From Lepus europaeus (taxonomy: Eukaryota > Chordata > Mammalia > Lagomorpha > Leporidae), in NCBI RefSeq assembly GCF_033115175.1, contig NC_084850.1:21979218-22043217 (forward strand): a stretch of DNA of 64,000 bases. Reading direction: 5' to 3'. Below the pieces are notes generated by a model. It was not told where the DNA came from. It ran no database searches and saw only the letters and a list, made by a program, of their open reading frames with translations. A program made the position numbers and the translations under genes. Below are positions 11,797 through 22,269 of this stretch, in pieces. Numbering within the stretch: position 1 is the stretch's first letter; each line of letters opens with the position of its first letter.

Positions 11797-12834
11797 ATGC
11801 CATACAACAAACGCAAAAACCAAGCTAACAAGAACAAGGAAGAAACTATGATGCCCCCAAATGAAAAAGACACCCCAATTCAAGATTATGAAGATGATGA
11901 GATCGAAGAAATGCAAGAAGCGGATCTCAAAATATTGATAAGAACATTAAGAAGTTCTCAAAAACAAATTCTTGAACTACAGAAATCCTTCATGGACAAG
12001 ATAGAAAATCTCTCTCGTGAAAGTGAAATATTAAGGAGGAATCAAAATGAAATGAAACAACTAGTGGAACAAGAAACTCTGATAGTGACTAGAAATCATA
12101 ATGAAATGAAGAGTTCAATAGATCAAATGACAAACACATTAGAGAGCCTTAAAAACAGAATGGGCGAAGCAGAAGAGAGAATATCAGACTTAGAAGACAG
12201 AGAACAGGAAAGGAAACAGGCAAACCAAAGAAAAGAAGAAGAAATTAGAAATCTAAAAAATATTGTCGGGAATCTACAGGATACTATTAAAAAACCCAAC
12301 ATTCGGGTTCTAGGAGTTCCTGAAGGCATGGAGAGGGAGAAAGGATTAGAAGGCATTTTCAGTGAGATACTAGCAGAAAATTTCCCAGGTTTGGAGAAGG
12401 ACAGAGGCATCTTAGTACAGGAAGCTTATAGAACCCCTAATAAACATGACCAAAAGAGATCCTCACCACGACATGTTGTAATCAAACTCACCACAGTGAA
12501 ACATAAAGAAAAGATCCTAAAATGTGCAAGAGAGAAATGTCAGATCACTCTTAGAGGATCTCCAATTAGACTCACAGCAGACTTCTCATCAGAAACCCTA
12601 CAAGCTAGAAGGGAATGGCGAGACATAGCCCAGGTACTAAGAGAGAAAAACTGCCAGCCCAGAATACTATATCCTGCAAAGCTCTCATTTGTGAATGAAG
12701 GTGAAATTAAGACTTTTCATAGCAAACAGAAACTGAAAGAATTTGTTGCCACTCATCCTGCCCTGCAAAAGATGCTTAAAGATGTCTTACACACAGAAAC
12801 ACAGAAACATGGTCACCAATATGAAAGAAGGTAA
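11797..12834 (+). CDS. L1 ORF1 protein (RNA-binding chaperone), intact
   Basis: An uninterrupted 345-codon frame. Its first ATG is at 11797; the frame extends 8 codons upstream only to a GTG. Residues about 43-162 form a long heptad-repeat coiled coil, which trimerises ORF1p in other L1s. Residues about 168-250 form the RRM, with RNP2-like NIRVLGVPEG and RNP1-like RHVVIKLT. The C-terminal domain (about 254-327) has the family blocks LTADFSSETLQARREW and QPRILYPAKLSF. Human ORF1p is 338 residues, so this is full length. ORF1p coats L1 RNA in cytoplasmic particles. The lack of stops or frameshifts argues for a fairly recent insertion. No ORF2 follows, so any mobilisation would need ORF2p in trans. 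Confidence 0.93.
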   Translation: MPYNKRKNQANKNKEETMMPPNEKDTPIQDYEDDEIEEMQEADLKILIRTLRSSQKQILELQKSFMDKIENLSRESEILRRNQNEMKQLVEQETLIVTRNHNEMKSSIDQMTNTLESLKNRMGEAEERISDLEDREQERKQANQRKEEEIRNLKNIVGNLQDTIKKPNIRVLGVPEGMEREKGLEGIFSEILAENFPGLEKDRGILVQEAYRTPNKHDQKRSSPRHVVIKLTTVKHKEKILKCAREKCQITLRGSPIRLTADFSSETLQARREWRDIAQVLREKNCQPRILYPAKLSFVNEGEIKTFHSKQKLKEFVATHPALQKMLKDVLHTETQKHGHQYERR

Positions 12835-14645
12835 AGAAAGGAAACCTCACAGCAAAAGATCACAGGAAGCTCAATTTCTCTTTGACATAGAATTAAACTC
12901 TGATGCACTGTTAGAGCAATGTGTTAAAGTAATCTATTATGTTCTCTTGATGTCTGTTAAATTCTAATTGTTCAAAAACAGCTGAATTTTTATTAAGAGC
13001 TATGGGTTATTTAACTATGTGCTTATTTTCAAAGACTTGAATAATCACCTTGTAACAATGATCAAATTTGGTCTATGTTATGTCATGATTTTAAGAAATC
13101 TTATTTCAACCAGATATTTTGGATTTTGAGCCTTCTTGGCATTCTTGACAGGCATTCAAAAAATCAAAGTTTCAAACAATCTGGTCTCTAAAATTTCCAG
13201 TAAATCCTGGACTTTGGTTTTTCCAGTTTGGGCCCAACTGAAAAAATCGAAGGACCTATGTCTCTCATCTTATAGAGACACCAACTAATCAGTCTATTTG
13301 GAGTATATTAGAAGTACTGTCAAGATGTGATGTGGTACCAGACTTTAAGTTTCTATAATGGAAAATGCTATTAATACAAATGTTTGAGAATTAAAAAGTC
13401 TAATGATCTTGTGTTACTAGACATGAGAGTTATCTTAATGAGAAAGCCCCAGAGGCCTAAAGGGTTAAATACTTGTAAAATCCTACAGGTGCTTTCAAAA
13501 ATACTGTGAAGTAAGCAAGTGCCTCTTGTTGGTTGATGAGTTTATAATTTTAAACATGGTGACTTAAAGTCTTTTGTCATCCACAGTTATATATGATCTG
13601 CTGCTCATAAAACTAAAGCGTTGTTGGTTCTGTGTTTAGCTGTCCTCCTATAGGTTCCTATGGACTTTTTCCAGCCACTTTTATTGTATTCAGTACTTTG
13701 GGATGGCTCTGTAAACAGATGAAGCCAATAATGTATTAACAGTACCAACTGAGAGAAAGTATGGTTAACTGAGGTTACTAAAAAGAAAAAGCAATTCAAA
13801 TCAATTGGCAATCTACAAAAAGAGTTAAAGATTTTAAAAGCTATTATTAAAATTGCTATATTGGTCTATTATGCTATATTATATGTGTGTACATATTGTA
13901 TGTCCACATGGGGAAATTTTATTAAGAGTTTTATTTTAAATGGCTTATAGATAAGATTGTCCATAAATTTAAGCTGCTAAAATCAATCAAAGATACATTT
14001 TAATTTGTGGGACCTGAATCTGTGTATCATATGTTTTAGACTTGTTGGTAGAAAGAAACTAAAAACATTTTAGATGGTTGTGCTTAAGTTTACTGGCTAA
14101 ACAAACTACACCATCTTAGATATTTAAGAGGTGTTTTCAAATACATGATTCTTAAAATTTATAGAAGGCATTGGACCTTCTGGTAAATGTTTTCTTGTTA
14201 TCTAATGGTTGAAACGGTTTGCTAAGTATTCATGTGATATTGCTATTGTCAGCAAGCGATCTAGGACTTGCTCCCTCATTTCTCTATTCTAAGCCCAACT
14301 TGTTCTTTCATTTCTCTATTCTCTTCAAGGTAGGAAACTAATTATATTATGAAGGAATCTGTAGGATGCACAATTTAATCTTTAGACCTTATAAAAGAGA
14401 TGGCTAACATTTTTCTGTAATAGCATAGCCAAAATAAGAACTCAAATAATAATCTCATAGCCAGATTCACTTCGCCATCAGCGAAGTATACAGTAAGTAG
14501 AAAAAACCTCCCTTTCAGACCAAAGGGAAAGAAAGTTTTAAAGTGAGAATATAATTTTCCTCATGGGCATTGTCTACCTTAGAAAAACTACTACAGAACA
14601 TGCCTGTGACTATAGACTTGTAGTTCAGGCCACCGAAGATTAGAG

Positions 14646-15290
14646 ATGGGAAATGGGCACTCCCTTGACTTGCATCCTCTGGTCTGCTTTAACACAAACC
14701 AGGAGGAAAAGAAAGCTCGGCATCAGAAGCAATGGGTGGCAGGCCTATTAATGGCTGATCTGTACAGTGATCTGCCCTCAAGGAGACCCAACAGGCCAGT
14801 CCACTGCAGTGGCTTTCAATGTGGTAAGCCTGGGCTTCAGCAGAAGTCAGCTTGTGAAGAGCCCTGGCAGCTCTGCCAAGAGTTGGATCACTGGAAATGG
14901 ACCTGCCCTGGAGTCGAAGGATGCCCAGGTCAGAGCCACAGATCTTATTGGCTCTAAGCTGAAAAGCCCTTCACTCAGCCCAACTTCCAAAGTGACCACT
15001 GCAGCTGAGGGGATGGTCAAGTAGGGTCAGCAACATTTCAGGCAGAACTGTAAATTTCTTGTTAGAGATGCCCCCTGCCTTTACCTGGCCAGCTCTCCTC
15101 CCAGGCCAGCCAAGTAATGAAAGTCAACAGAGTGCCTTCCCCTAGGAGGTTCACACCTCCCTTAGGATATACCCCATGTGAAGAGATAGATAGGTCTGGG
15201 CCTCTGAATTTACAAGGCCTAAAGCCCAACAGATTATTATCAAGCCCCTTCTATCAGGTTCTATTTGCCTCTCAATCAGAAATCTTAATT
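14646..15290 (+). pseudogene. retroviral gag/protease-like relic inside the L1-type element
   Basis: A frame at 14646-14957 contains a first CCHC-like half (FQCGKPG) followed by an LCQ..DHWKWTCP second knuckle, the spacing seen in two-knuckle nucleocapsid ends of class I endogenous retroviruses. One cysteine of the second knuckle reads Trp and the first knuckle lacks its His/Cys end. Frames change after about 14950. A later frame (15117-15299) contains RRFTPPLGYTP, resembling the region around ERV proteases. The relic is degenerate, with stops and frameshifts, and is too short for any function. Similarity is judged by eye. Confidence 0.5.
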
Positions 15291-15486
15291 GTAGCTTAGA
15301 CAGCACCTTTCTTAGCTCCTCTAATAATGACTCTGTCCTTTGTTCTAGGCCCTGTCTAGTGCACTTGGGCCTCGTTCCTTTGTAATCATAACCTCTACTC
15401 TACCACCAATGGCTCTACTCCCAACCTGTGTGTACTGATGGTCCTCTTCCCCACTTAATGCTGTATAATTGTTCAAACCTGGTAAA

Positions 15487-15630
15487 TGCCACTCTTAGGA
15501 TCATTGATTACTATCCTCATTCTGTCTTTTATGACCTTGTCTAAATATGATCAGAGTCGGCAAACTTGGAAGGCTTCCATAGCCTTGGCAACTCATGACG
15601 ACAGCCTAGGATGGTTACTGGCGCCATAAA
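15487..15630 (+). other. short hydrophobic frame, possible env transmembrane relic
   Basis: A short frame begins MPLLGSLITILILSFMTL, a 17-residue hydrophobic run, then a basic/polar tail and a stop at about 15628-15630. The layout resembles the membrane anchor and tail of a retroviral envelope, and it lies downstream of the gag-like relic in the expected order. The evidence is weak and a chance hydrophobic frame is possible. Confidence 0.25.
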
Positions 15631-16164
15631 CTTGAGTGTCAATTTGTTGGGTCAACAACAGGAGCCACTGTGCACTTGCTCCTCATGTGGGATCTCTGTC
15701 CTTAATGTGCTGTACATTGTGATTTAATGCTATAACTAGTACTCAAACAGTATGTTTCACTTTGTGTTTCTATGTGGGTGAAAACTGTTGCAATCTTTAT
15801 ACTAAATTGATCTTCTGTATATAAAGAGAATTGAAAATGAATCTTGATGCAAATGGAAGGGGAGAGGGAGCGGGAGAGGGGAGGGTTGCGGGTGGGAGGG
15901 AAGTTATGTGGGGGGGGGAAGCCATTGTAATCCATAAGCTGTACACTGGAAATTTATATTCATTAAATAAAAGTTAAAAAAAAATAAAATAAAAAATAAA
16001 AAATTAAAAAAAAAAAATAAGGAAGCGCCATACATACTGATCTGAAAATATGTTGTTAAATTTTAAATACAGAACACGGTTCAGATCACTCTACTCTTGT
16101 ATAACAAAGGAAGAGAGAATGTACAAATATGCATTGATTTCAACAGTTTTTGTGCCAAAATCGA

Positions 16165-16475
16165 CATACAATTTTTAATTTTTTAATTAATTTGAGAAGC
16201 AGACAGAGTGAGAGACAGGGAGCTCTTATCCCCTGGTTTACTCCCCGCATGCCTACCTCGGCTGACCTGGGCCAGGGCTGGAGTCAGGAGCTCGAGACAC
16301 AATCTACTAAGTCCACCATGTGTATGGTGGGAACTGTTACTTGTGCCACCACCACAGCCTCCCGGGGTTTATACTGGTGGCAAATTGGAGTCAGGAGTCA
16401 GAGGAAGGAACAAACCCAGGCACTCCAATATGGGATACAAGCATGTTAAGTACCAGGCTAAATAGCTGCTCCCAA
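16165..16475 (-). repeat. old, diverged C-SINE
   Basis: Antisense layout kept (aattaatttgagaagcagacagag .. ccaggcactccaatatggg), strongly diverged. Confidence 0.55.
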
Positions 16476-16606
16476 ACTTATCTTTTAATTCTATTCTTCT
16501 AGGAAATTTTAAGGACCCTCGTGTATTTGCATAAACATTAGAATATAAAAAAAAACAGATAAAATGGGGTGGAAGGAAAAAGGGAATGAGGCTTGTCAAC
16601 ATATAT

Positions 16607-16925
16607 ATATTTTTTTTTTTTTTTTGAAAGACAGAGTTACAGAGAGAGGTAGAGACAGAGAGAGAGGTCTTCTATCCACTGGTTCACTCTCCAGATGGCT
16701 GCAACGGCCAGAGCTGCGCTGATCCCAAACCAGGAGCCAAAAGCTTCTTCCAGGTCTCCCACGTGAGTGCAGGGACCCAAGAACTTGAGCCATCTTCTAC
16801 TGCTATCCCAGGCCACAGCAGAGAGCTGGATGGGAAGAGGAGCAGCCGCGACTAGAACCGGCGCCCATATGGGATGTCAGCATTTCAGGCCAGGGTGTTA
16901 ACCCTCTGCGCCACAGCGCTGGGCC
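16607..16925 (-). repeat. C-SINE type A
   Basis: Target duplication caacatatat at 16597-16606 and 16926-16935. Confidence 0.88.
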
Positions 16926-17394
16926 CAACATATATTTTTTAATGTACTTCTGATTTTTTAATCATGTGAATGTATTATCTCATTAAAATCTGAAGAAAGA
17001 CAAGAAATATGTCACCTCTGAGAAACAGACATAGAAGGGATGTGTCAGGAGACTGATGTTTTGCATTATAAGCATTTTGGCATAATTTGAGTTTTTAAAT
17101 GATGTATGTATGTACACAAGTAAACACCATTTGCTACTTTGATAAAAAAAATATTAAAGTAGTGCATTCCAACTGTCCACTGCGGCAAACAGAAGGCAGA
17201 AAGTGGAAGCTTACCTGGATAAAGAATAAAGATCTACCAGTCCCATATTGGGACTGCATTTACTCCGCAAGCTTTCTTAAATTTCCCTCCTCCATTCTGG
17301 ATCAACACAACATATTTTGCCAAAAATTGACTCAGTCTATTCACAGAAAGAGCAATGTTTGGTAATGGTAAAAATACAATTAATCCTTAAAAAA

Positions 17395-18060
17395 AATGTG
17401 TTGGAAGCCATTCCACATGGGTTTATATAGATTAACATTCTTTTTAGCAGCTGTATAGATTCCATAGTGTGGAGATACTGAAATTAAACTACTCCCCTTT
17501 TGATGGACATATATATTATTTCTTTGTTTTTAAGCAATTTTTTTTTGACAGGTAGAGTGGGTAGTGAGAGAGGGACAGAGAGAAAAGTCTTCCTTTTTGC
17601 CCCTGGTTCACTCTCCAATGGCCGCTGCGGCCGGCGCACCGCACTGATCCGATGGCAGGAGCCAGGTGCTTCTCCTGGTCTCCCATGGGGTGCAGGGCCC
17701 AAGCACTTGGGCCATCCTCCACTGCCTTCCCGGGCCATAGCAGAGAGCTGGCCTGGAAGAGGGGCAACCGGGATAGAGTCCGGCGCCCCAACCGGGACTA
17801 GAACCCGGTGTGCCGGCACCGCAAGGCAGAGGATTAGCCTGTTAAGTCACGGCACCGGCCCATATATATTATTTCTAACATTTTGTTACAAACAATGCCA
17901 TGGTGAACATTCATGAACAACATAAATCATTGAGCCCACGTGCAAGATCAGATTTCTAGAAACAGAATTAGTGGGTCAAAGCGTATACATTCTATTTTGT
18001 CAATCTTCCAAGATGAATTTGTGTAATTTTTACAATCAGAAAAATGTAAATTAAAAAATA
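17395..18060. mobile_element. old L1-derived fragment, interrupted by a SINE
   Basis: Phrases such as 'tagattccatagtgtgga', 'acaaacaatgccatggtgaac' and 'agaattagtgggtcaaagcgta' are characteristic of an old L1 segment. A type B SINE at 17524-17860 splits it. Confidence 0.6.
17524..17860 (-). repeat. C-SINE type B
   Basis: Exact 16-bp target duplication catatatattatttct at 17508-17523 and 17861-17876. Confidence 0.9.
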
Positions 18061-18295
18061 TTAACTACAAGGTAAAAGTCTTGTTTTTCTAGCCTTTGTT
18101 GGTATCTAATATACAAGCTTGAACTTTTTATATTCCATGAGAATCAAAGGAAGAGAGTCTGGCTTGAGATAAATCATGGTGACTTGTCATGACTGGTTCA
18201 TTGTAAACTTTAAAGAGCCACTGCTGTTTCAGACGCACAAAGGCATATGTCTGGGAGGAATCTGCTTTCATTTTAGTACCAACATTTTGTTTTCA

Positions 18296-18897
18296 GGGCT
18301 GGCATTGTGGTATAGTAGGTAAAGCCTCTGTCTGAGTTGCTGGCATCCCAGATAGGCACCAGCTTGTGTCCCAGATGCTCCACATGGATGAAGATATGGA
18401 TGAAGCTTTTAATTCCTGACTTCAGACTGGCCAACCCTGGCTGTTGTGGCCATCTCGGGAGTGAACCAGCAGATGGAAGATCAATCTATTGCTCTCCCAC
18501 TCTCTATGTAACTCTGACTTTTAAATTAATAAATAAATCTTTATTTTAAAGATTTATTTTATTTATTTGAGAGGCAGAGCTACAGACAGAGAGAGGGAGA
18601 GCTGGAAAGAGGGGTCTTCCATCTGCTGGTTCACTCCCCAGTTGTCCACAACGGCCAGAGCTGGGCTGATCCGAAGCCAGGAGCCAGGAGCTTCTTCCAG
18701 GTCTCCCTCGTGGGTGCAGGGGTCCAAGGACTTGGGCCATCTTCTGCTTTCCCAGATCATTAGCATGGAGTTGTATCAGAAGTGGAGCAGCTGGGACTCA
18801 AACTGGTGCCCATATGGGATGCCAGGGCCACAGGCAGTGGCTTTACTCAGTACACCATGGCACAGGCCCCAATAAATAAATCTTAAAAAAAAAAACA
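18296..18897 (+). repeat. C-SINE type A (internally shortened) hosting another SINE in its tail
   Basis: Body at 18296-18541; the tail resumes at 18871 after a minus-strand SINE. Confidence 0.8.
18542..18870 (-). repeat. C-SINE type A nested in a SINE tail
   Basis: Target duplication aataaataaatctt at 18528-18541 and 18871-18884, which is the A-rich tail of the host SINE. Confidence 0.88.
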
Positions 18898-18939
18898 TGT
18901 TGTGATAGAATTTTAAAGTAGAGTTTTTAAGTTAAAACT

Positions 18940-19281
18940 TTTTTAGAAGATTTGTTTATTTATTTGAAAGTCAGATTTACTGAGAAGGAGATGCAGAGGC
19001 AGATAGAGAGAGACAGAGAGGTCTTCCATCCGCTGGTTCCCTCCCCAGATGGCCACAACAGCTAGAGCTGGGCCAATCCAAAGCCAGGAGCCAGTAGCTT
19101 CTTCCAGGTCTCCCACGTGGATGCAGGGACCCAAGCACTTGGGCCATCATCTGCTGCCTTCCCAGGCACATTAGCAGGGACCTGGATGGGAAGTGGAGCA
19201 GCCGGGACTCAAACCAGAGCCCATATGGGATGCCAGGGCCACATGTGGCAACTTTACCCAAGACGTAATGGCATTGGCCCC
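18940..19281 (-). repeat. C-SINE type A
   Basis: Flanked by taaaactt on both sides. Confidence 0.85.
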
Positions 19282-19689
19282 TAAAACTTTGTTTTTCATA
19301 AAATTTTTATTCATTTTATTTAAATAGGTATCTTCAAACAATAGTTTTTAAATGAAATAAAGTTAAACATTGATCAGTTATCTGCTTTATTTATGAAAAT
19401 TTGCTTAATATCAAGTAGGTTTTCATAAAAATCTTATTTTATCAGTCGGATTCTAACTACTAAAAGACATGCAGGCCTGCAATATATTGCCCCCAGTTTG
19501 AGCCCTAAGGATCATGATATCATCACAGCTCTACACATGTGGGTCATGCACAGACTAGAAACATTTTACAAACAAAAAATTCTCATTTTATCCCAGAGCC
19601 AAGTACTTTACCTAACTTACCAGGACAATCAGTGTAGCTCTCCAACCTAGTTTGTATTTTGCCTGTGTAGATAGTTGGAGAGGTTTTTA

Positions 19690-19965
19690 ACAATTAGTTT
19701 ATTTTAATGTATTAGATCTACCATTCACTGGGTAACTCCTCAAATACCTGCAACAGCCAGGCTGAAGCCAAGAGCTGGGTCCTCAATCCAGGAGTCCCAC
19801 ATGGTGGCAAAGACCCAAGTCCTTGAGGCAGCCCCTGCTGCCTCTCAGTGTGTGCATGAGCGGGAAGCTGGATTGGAGGAAGCAGAGGCAAGACATGAAC
19901 CTAGGCACTCTGGCATGCAGCTGTCCCAACCTGCATCTTACCCAGTATGCCAAATGCCTACCCTG
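19690..19965 (-). repeat. old, diverged C-SINE
   Basis: Layout kept (ctgcaacagccaggctgaagcc .. catgaacctaggcactc), strongly diverged. Confidence 0.55.
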
Positions 19966-20360
19966 AATAAGACTTGTAAGAGAAAACTTCAGTGAGATTC
20001 CAGGCCTCCAAAGATTAATTCCTCTCTACAACAGGAAATGAGTGCAACCAACCGGAATAGTTTTGTTGAGAGATGTGAAGCAAGTGATAGGGAACTGAGA
20101 TAGGAAATTACTTACAGTTTTTCTACCGAGCAACCCTTCACAGAATGATTCTTGTATGTATTCCTTTCCACTTGCCCCTGAAGGACCCTTATGGGGGAGA
20201 GGGACAAGAAACTAGGCCTGGGCAGATATCAGGGGCTTCTTAAGAGGTTAGATGTTCCCCAGGGTCCAGCGGGCACGTTCTCTGGGAAGGAAAAGTCTAT
20301 CCCCTTTAGAGAACCTCTAGGCATGCCCAGAGCAGAGCTGCCACTCCCCTTCGGAGAGTC

Positions 20361-20495
20361 TCAGTACTCTCCTCAGCATTCTCCTCAGCTGGTTCCCTCA
20401 GCACTCTCCTCAGCATTCTCTTCAGCTGGTTCCCTCAGCACTCTCCTCAGCATTCTCCTCAGCTGGTTTCCTCAGCACTCTCCTCAGCACTCTCC
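20361..20495 (+). repeat. 37-bp tandem repeat, about 3.6 copies
   Basis: Units at 20361-20397, 20398-20434 and 20435-20471 plus a partial fourth. Each begins tcag(c/t)actctcctcagcat and ends ctggtt(c/t)cc; units differ at only a few positions. It sits in the U3 of the LTR, where enhancer repeats are common. Confidence 0.9.
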
Positions 20496-20498
20496 GGT

Positions 20499-20540
20499 AT
20501 GCTAATTGTCCCTCCGAACCGGCCAATCCCATATGCTAAT
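20499..20540 (+). promoter_or_regulatory. two octamer-like POU sites in the LTR
   Basis: ATGCTAAT occurs at 20499-20506 and 20533-20540, 34 bp apart, on either side of a CCAAT box. ATGCTAAT is a recognised octamer variant bound by Oct/POU factors. Confidence 0.5.
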
Positions 20541-20770
20541 TTGTTGACTATATAACCTGTGTGAAACTGCCGCTCAGGGCTCCTCACCGCCTTAGGTGGG
20601 GGCCCGTTTGCGCAAACGTACAATAAATACCTCATGCTTTTTGCATCAACTGGTCTGGAGTCTGGATTTTTGGGCATCCTCTCGAGCAAGTGGGCATCTC
20701 TACAACTGAGAGGTCCAACACCCCTAGTTCATAAGAGTGGTATCATTGTGGGTGAACAAGGGTAAGATTG

Positions 20771-21090
20771 GGGCCCGCACTGTGGTGTAGTGGGTAAAGC
20801 TACTGCCTCTGGCACCGGCATCCCATATGGGCGCTGGTTTGAGTCCCAGCTGCTCCACTTCCAATCCAGCTCTTTGCCAATGCACCTGGGAGGGCAGTGG
20901 AAGATGGCCCAAGTCCTTGGGCCCCTGCACCCACGTGGGGGACCTGGAAGAAGCTCCTGGTTCCTGGCTTCGACCTGGCCCACCTCCAGCCATTGCAGCC
21001 ATTTGGGGAGTGAACCAGCAGATAGAAGCTTGCTCGCTCTCTCTCTCTGTAATTTTTTCAAATAAATTAATCTTTAAAAAACAAACAAAA
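20771..21090 (+). repeat. C-SINE type A
   Basis: Just downstream of the solo LTR; short CT-rich part. Confidence 0.85.
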
Positions 21091-21382
21091 GGGTGAGAAT
21101 GAAGGGTGTTGCTAAAGTTAGGGAAAAGGTAGGAAGATAGTTGTTGGTTAATCCAGCCAGTTCCTTTTATATCCCTTTTTAAGATACCCTCTTAAGCCAG
21201 CAACCCAGGCCCATCTTGGGAAATGGGATTACTCAGGCTGCAGTGCAGGAAGGCAAAAAGGCTACTGGACTAGACCGAAATCCACTGAAACTTTTAAAAC
21301 ATGGTTCAATACCAACTATTTCCTTTGACTATCTTGCAGAAAAAAACTAGAAATAATACCAATGAGATATAAGTAGTATACT

Positions 21383-21728
21383 TGGCCGGCGCCGTGGCTT
21401 AACAGGCTAATCCTCAGCCTTGCGGCGCCGGCACACCGGGTTCTAGTCCCGGTTGGGGCGCCGGATTCTGTCCCGGTTGCCCCTCTTCCAGGCCAGCTCT
21501 CTGCTATGGCCCGGGAGTGCAGTGGAGGATGGCCCAAGTGCTTGGGCCCTGCACCTGCATGGGAAACCAGGAGAAGCACCTGGCTCCTGCCTTCGGATCA
21601 GCGAGATGCACCGGCCACAGCGGCCATTGGAGGGTGAACCAACGGCAAAAAGGAAGACCTTTCTCCCTGTCTCTCTCTCTCACTATCCACTCTGCCTCTC
21701 AAAAAAATTAAAAAAAAAATTTTTTTAA
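21383..21728 (+). repeat. C-SINE type B
   Basis: Exact target duplication ataagtagtatact at 21369-21382 and 21729-21742. Confidence 0.9.
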
Positions 21729-21831
21729 ATAAGTAGTATACTCAATTTCTCTTTATTTTTCAAATTGACTAGCATGATAATGTCTGATCTACTTAAATAC
21801 AAAGAAGATAATGTATAAAATAGTAATGTTC

Positions 21832-21996
21832 GGGGTCGGTGCTGTGGCATAGCCGGTAAAGCCACTGCCTGCAGTGCCAGCATCCCATATGGGCGCCGTT
21901 TCTAGTCCCGGCTGCTCCACTTCCAGTCCAGCTCTCTGCTGTGGCCTGGGAAAGCAGTGGAAGATGGCCCAAGTCCTTGGGCCCCTGCACTGGCCC
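21832..21996 (+). repeat. C-SINE type A lacking its 3' half
   Basis: Head, B-box and '..gggcccctgcac' are present, then the match stops abruptly. Loss of the 3' half points to a later deletion, since retroposition truncates 5' ends. Confidence 0.8.
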
Positions 21997-22269
21997 AAGA
22001 GAAGCCGTCTGTTTTCTCCCGTGGAGAAACCTCAAGCATTAGTAAGCACGTGTCACACAGAGACCAAAAAGCAATTGTTAGTCCGGTGACTGGCTCAGTG
22101 GCTGCTGTTCAAGAGATCCTCTGTGGGACCCAGCTCACCTCTTCGTAGCGCCCTTCTCCTGAGTGACTGAACCTACCATGGAAGGCTGTTTTGAACCTGG
22201 ATCCCATCAACCGTTCTCAAGCATCCCTGGTGTCAGGACTTGGCTTTTAGGTGCGCCCAGTGCCCCCAG

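Larger units (their letters stand above)
12835..15650 (+). other. non-ORF2 filler segment of the L1-type element, partly retrovirus-like
   Basis: The span where ORF2 should lie has no long frame in any register. Most of it is AT-rich and unrecognised. Only 14640-15300 and perhaps 15470-15610 carry protein-like signal (see separate entries). Because the target duplication lies outside both ends, this segment travelled with the L1 rather than inserting later. It could be the long 3' UTR of an ORF1-only subfamily, or sequence captured by recombination or template switching. Confidence 0.6.
10878..16012 (+). mobile_element. L1-type retrotransposon with ORF1 but no ORF2 (HAL1-like or chimeric)
   Basis: The element is flanked by an exact 17-bp direct repeat (aaaaataaggaagcgcc, 10861-10877 and 16013-16029) and ends in an A-rich tail, so it inserted as one unit by target-primed retrotransposition. 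It starts with ggagaggcggcaagatggcgg, has about 0.9 kb of 5' UTR, an intact ORF1 (11797-12834) and an L1 3' end with a polypurine tract (about 15850-15925) and attaaataaaagtt. At 5.1 kb it is too short for ORF1 plus a 3.8-kb ORF2, and no reverse-transcriptase or endonuclease frame is present. It has landed in an older L1 fragment. Confidence 0.85.
20180..20706 (+). mobile_element. solo ERV1-like LTR with tandem-repeat U3
   Basis: In order it shows a 37-bp tandem repeat, two ATGCTAAT octamers, a CCAAT box (20523-20527), a TATA box tatataa (20549-20555), AATAAA (20622-20627) and an end near '..gcatctctaca'. This is the U3-R-U5 layout of an LTR. The left end is approximate. No primer-binding site or internal genes follow, so it is probably a solo LTR. 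Confidence 0.7.

Noticed and set aside
20361-20495. Regular short repeats as a possible CRISPR array
   Set aside because: The units are directly adjacent with no unique spacers, and they lie in an LTR of a mammalian genome.
21383-21460. tRNA-like heads with B-boxes
   Set aside because: The heads of C-SINEs resemble tRNA (GGTTCTAGTCCCGG), but there is no full cloverleaf or anticodon arm, so no tRNA gene is called.
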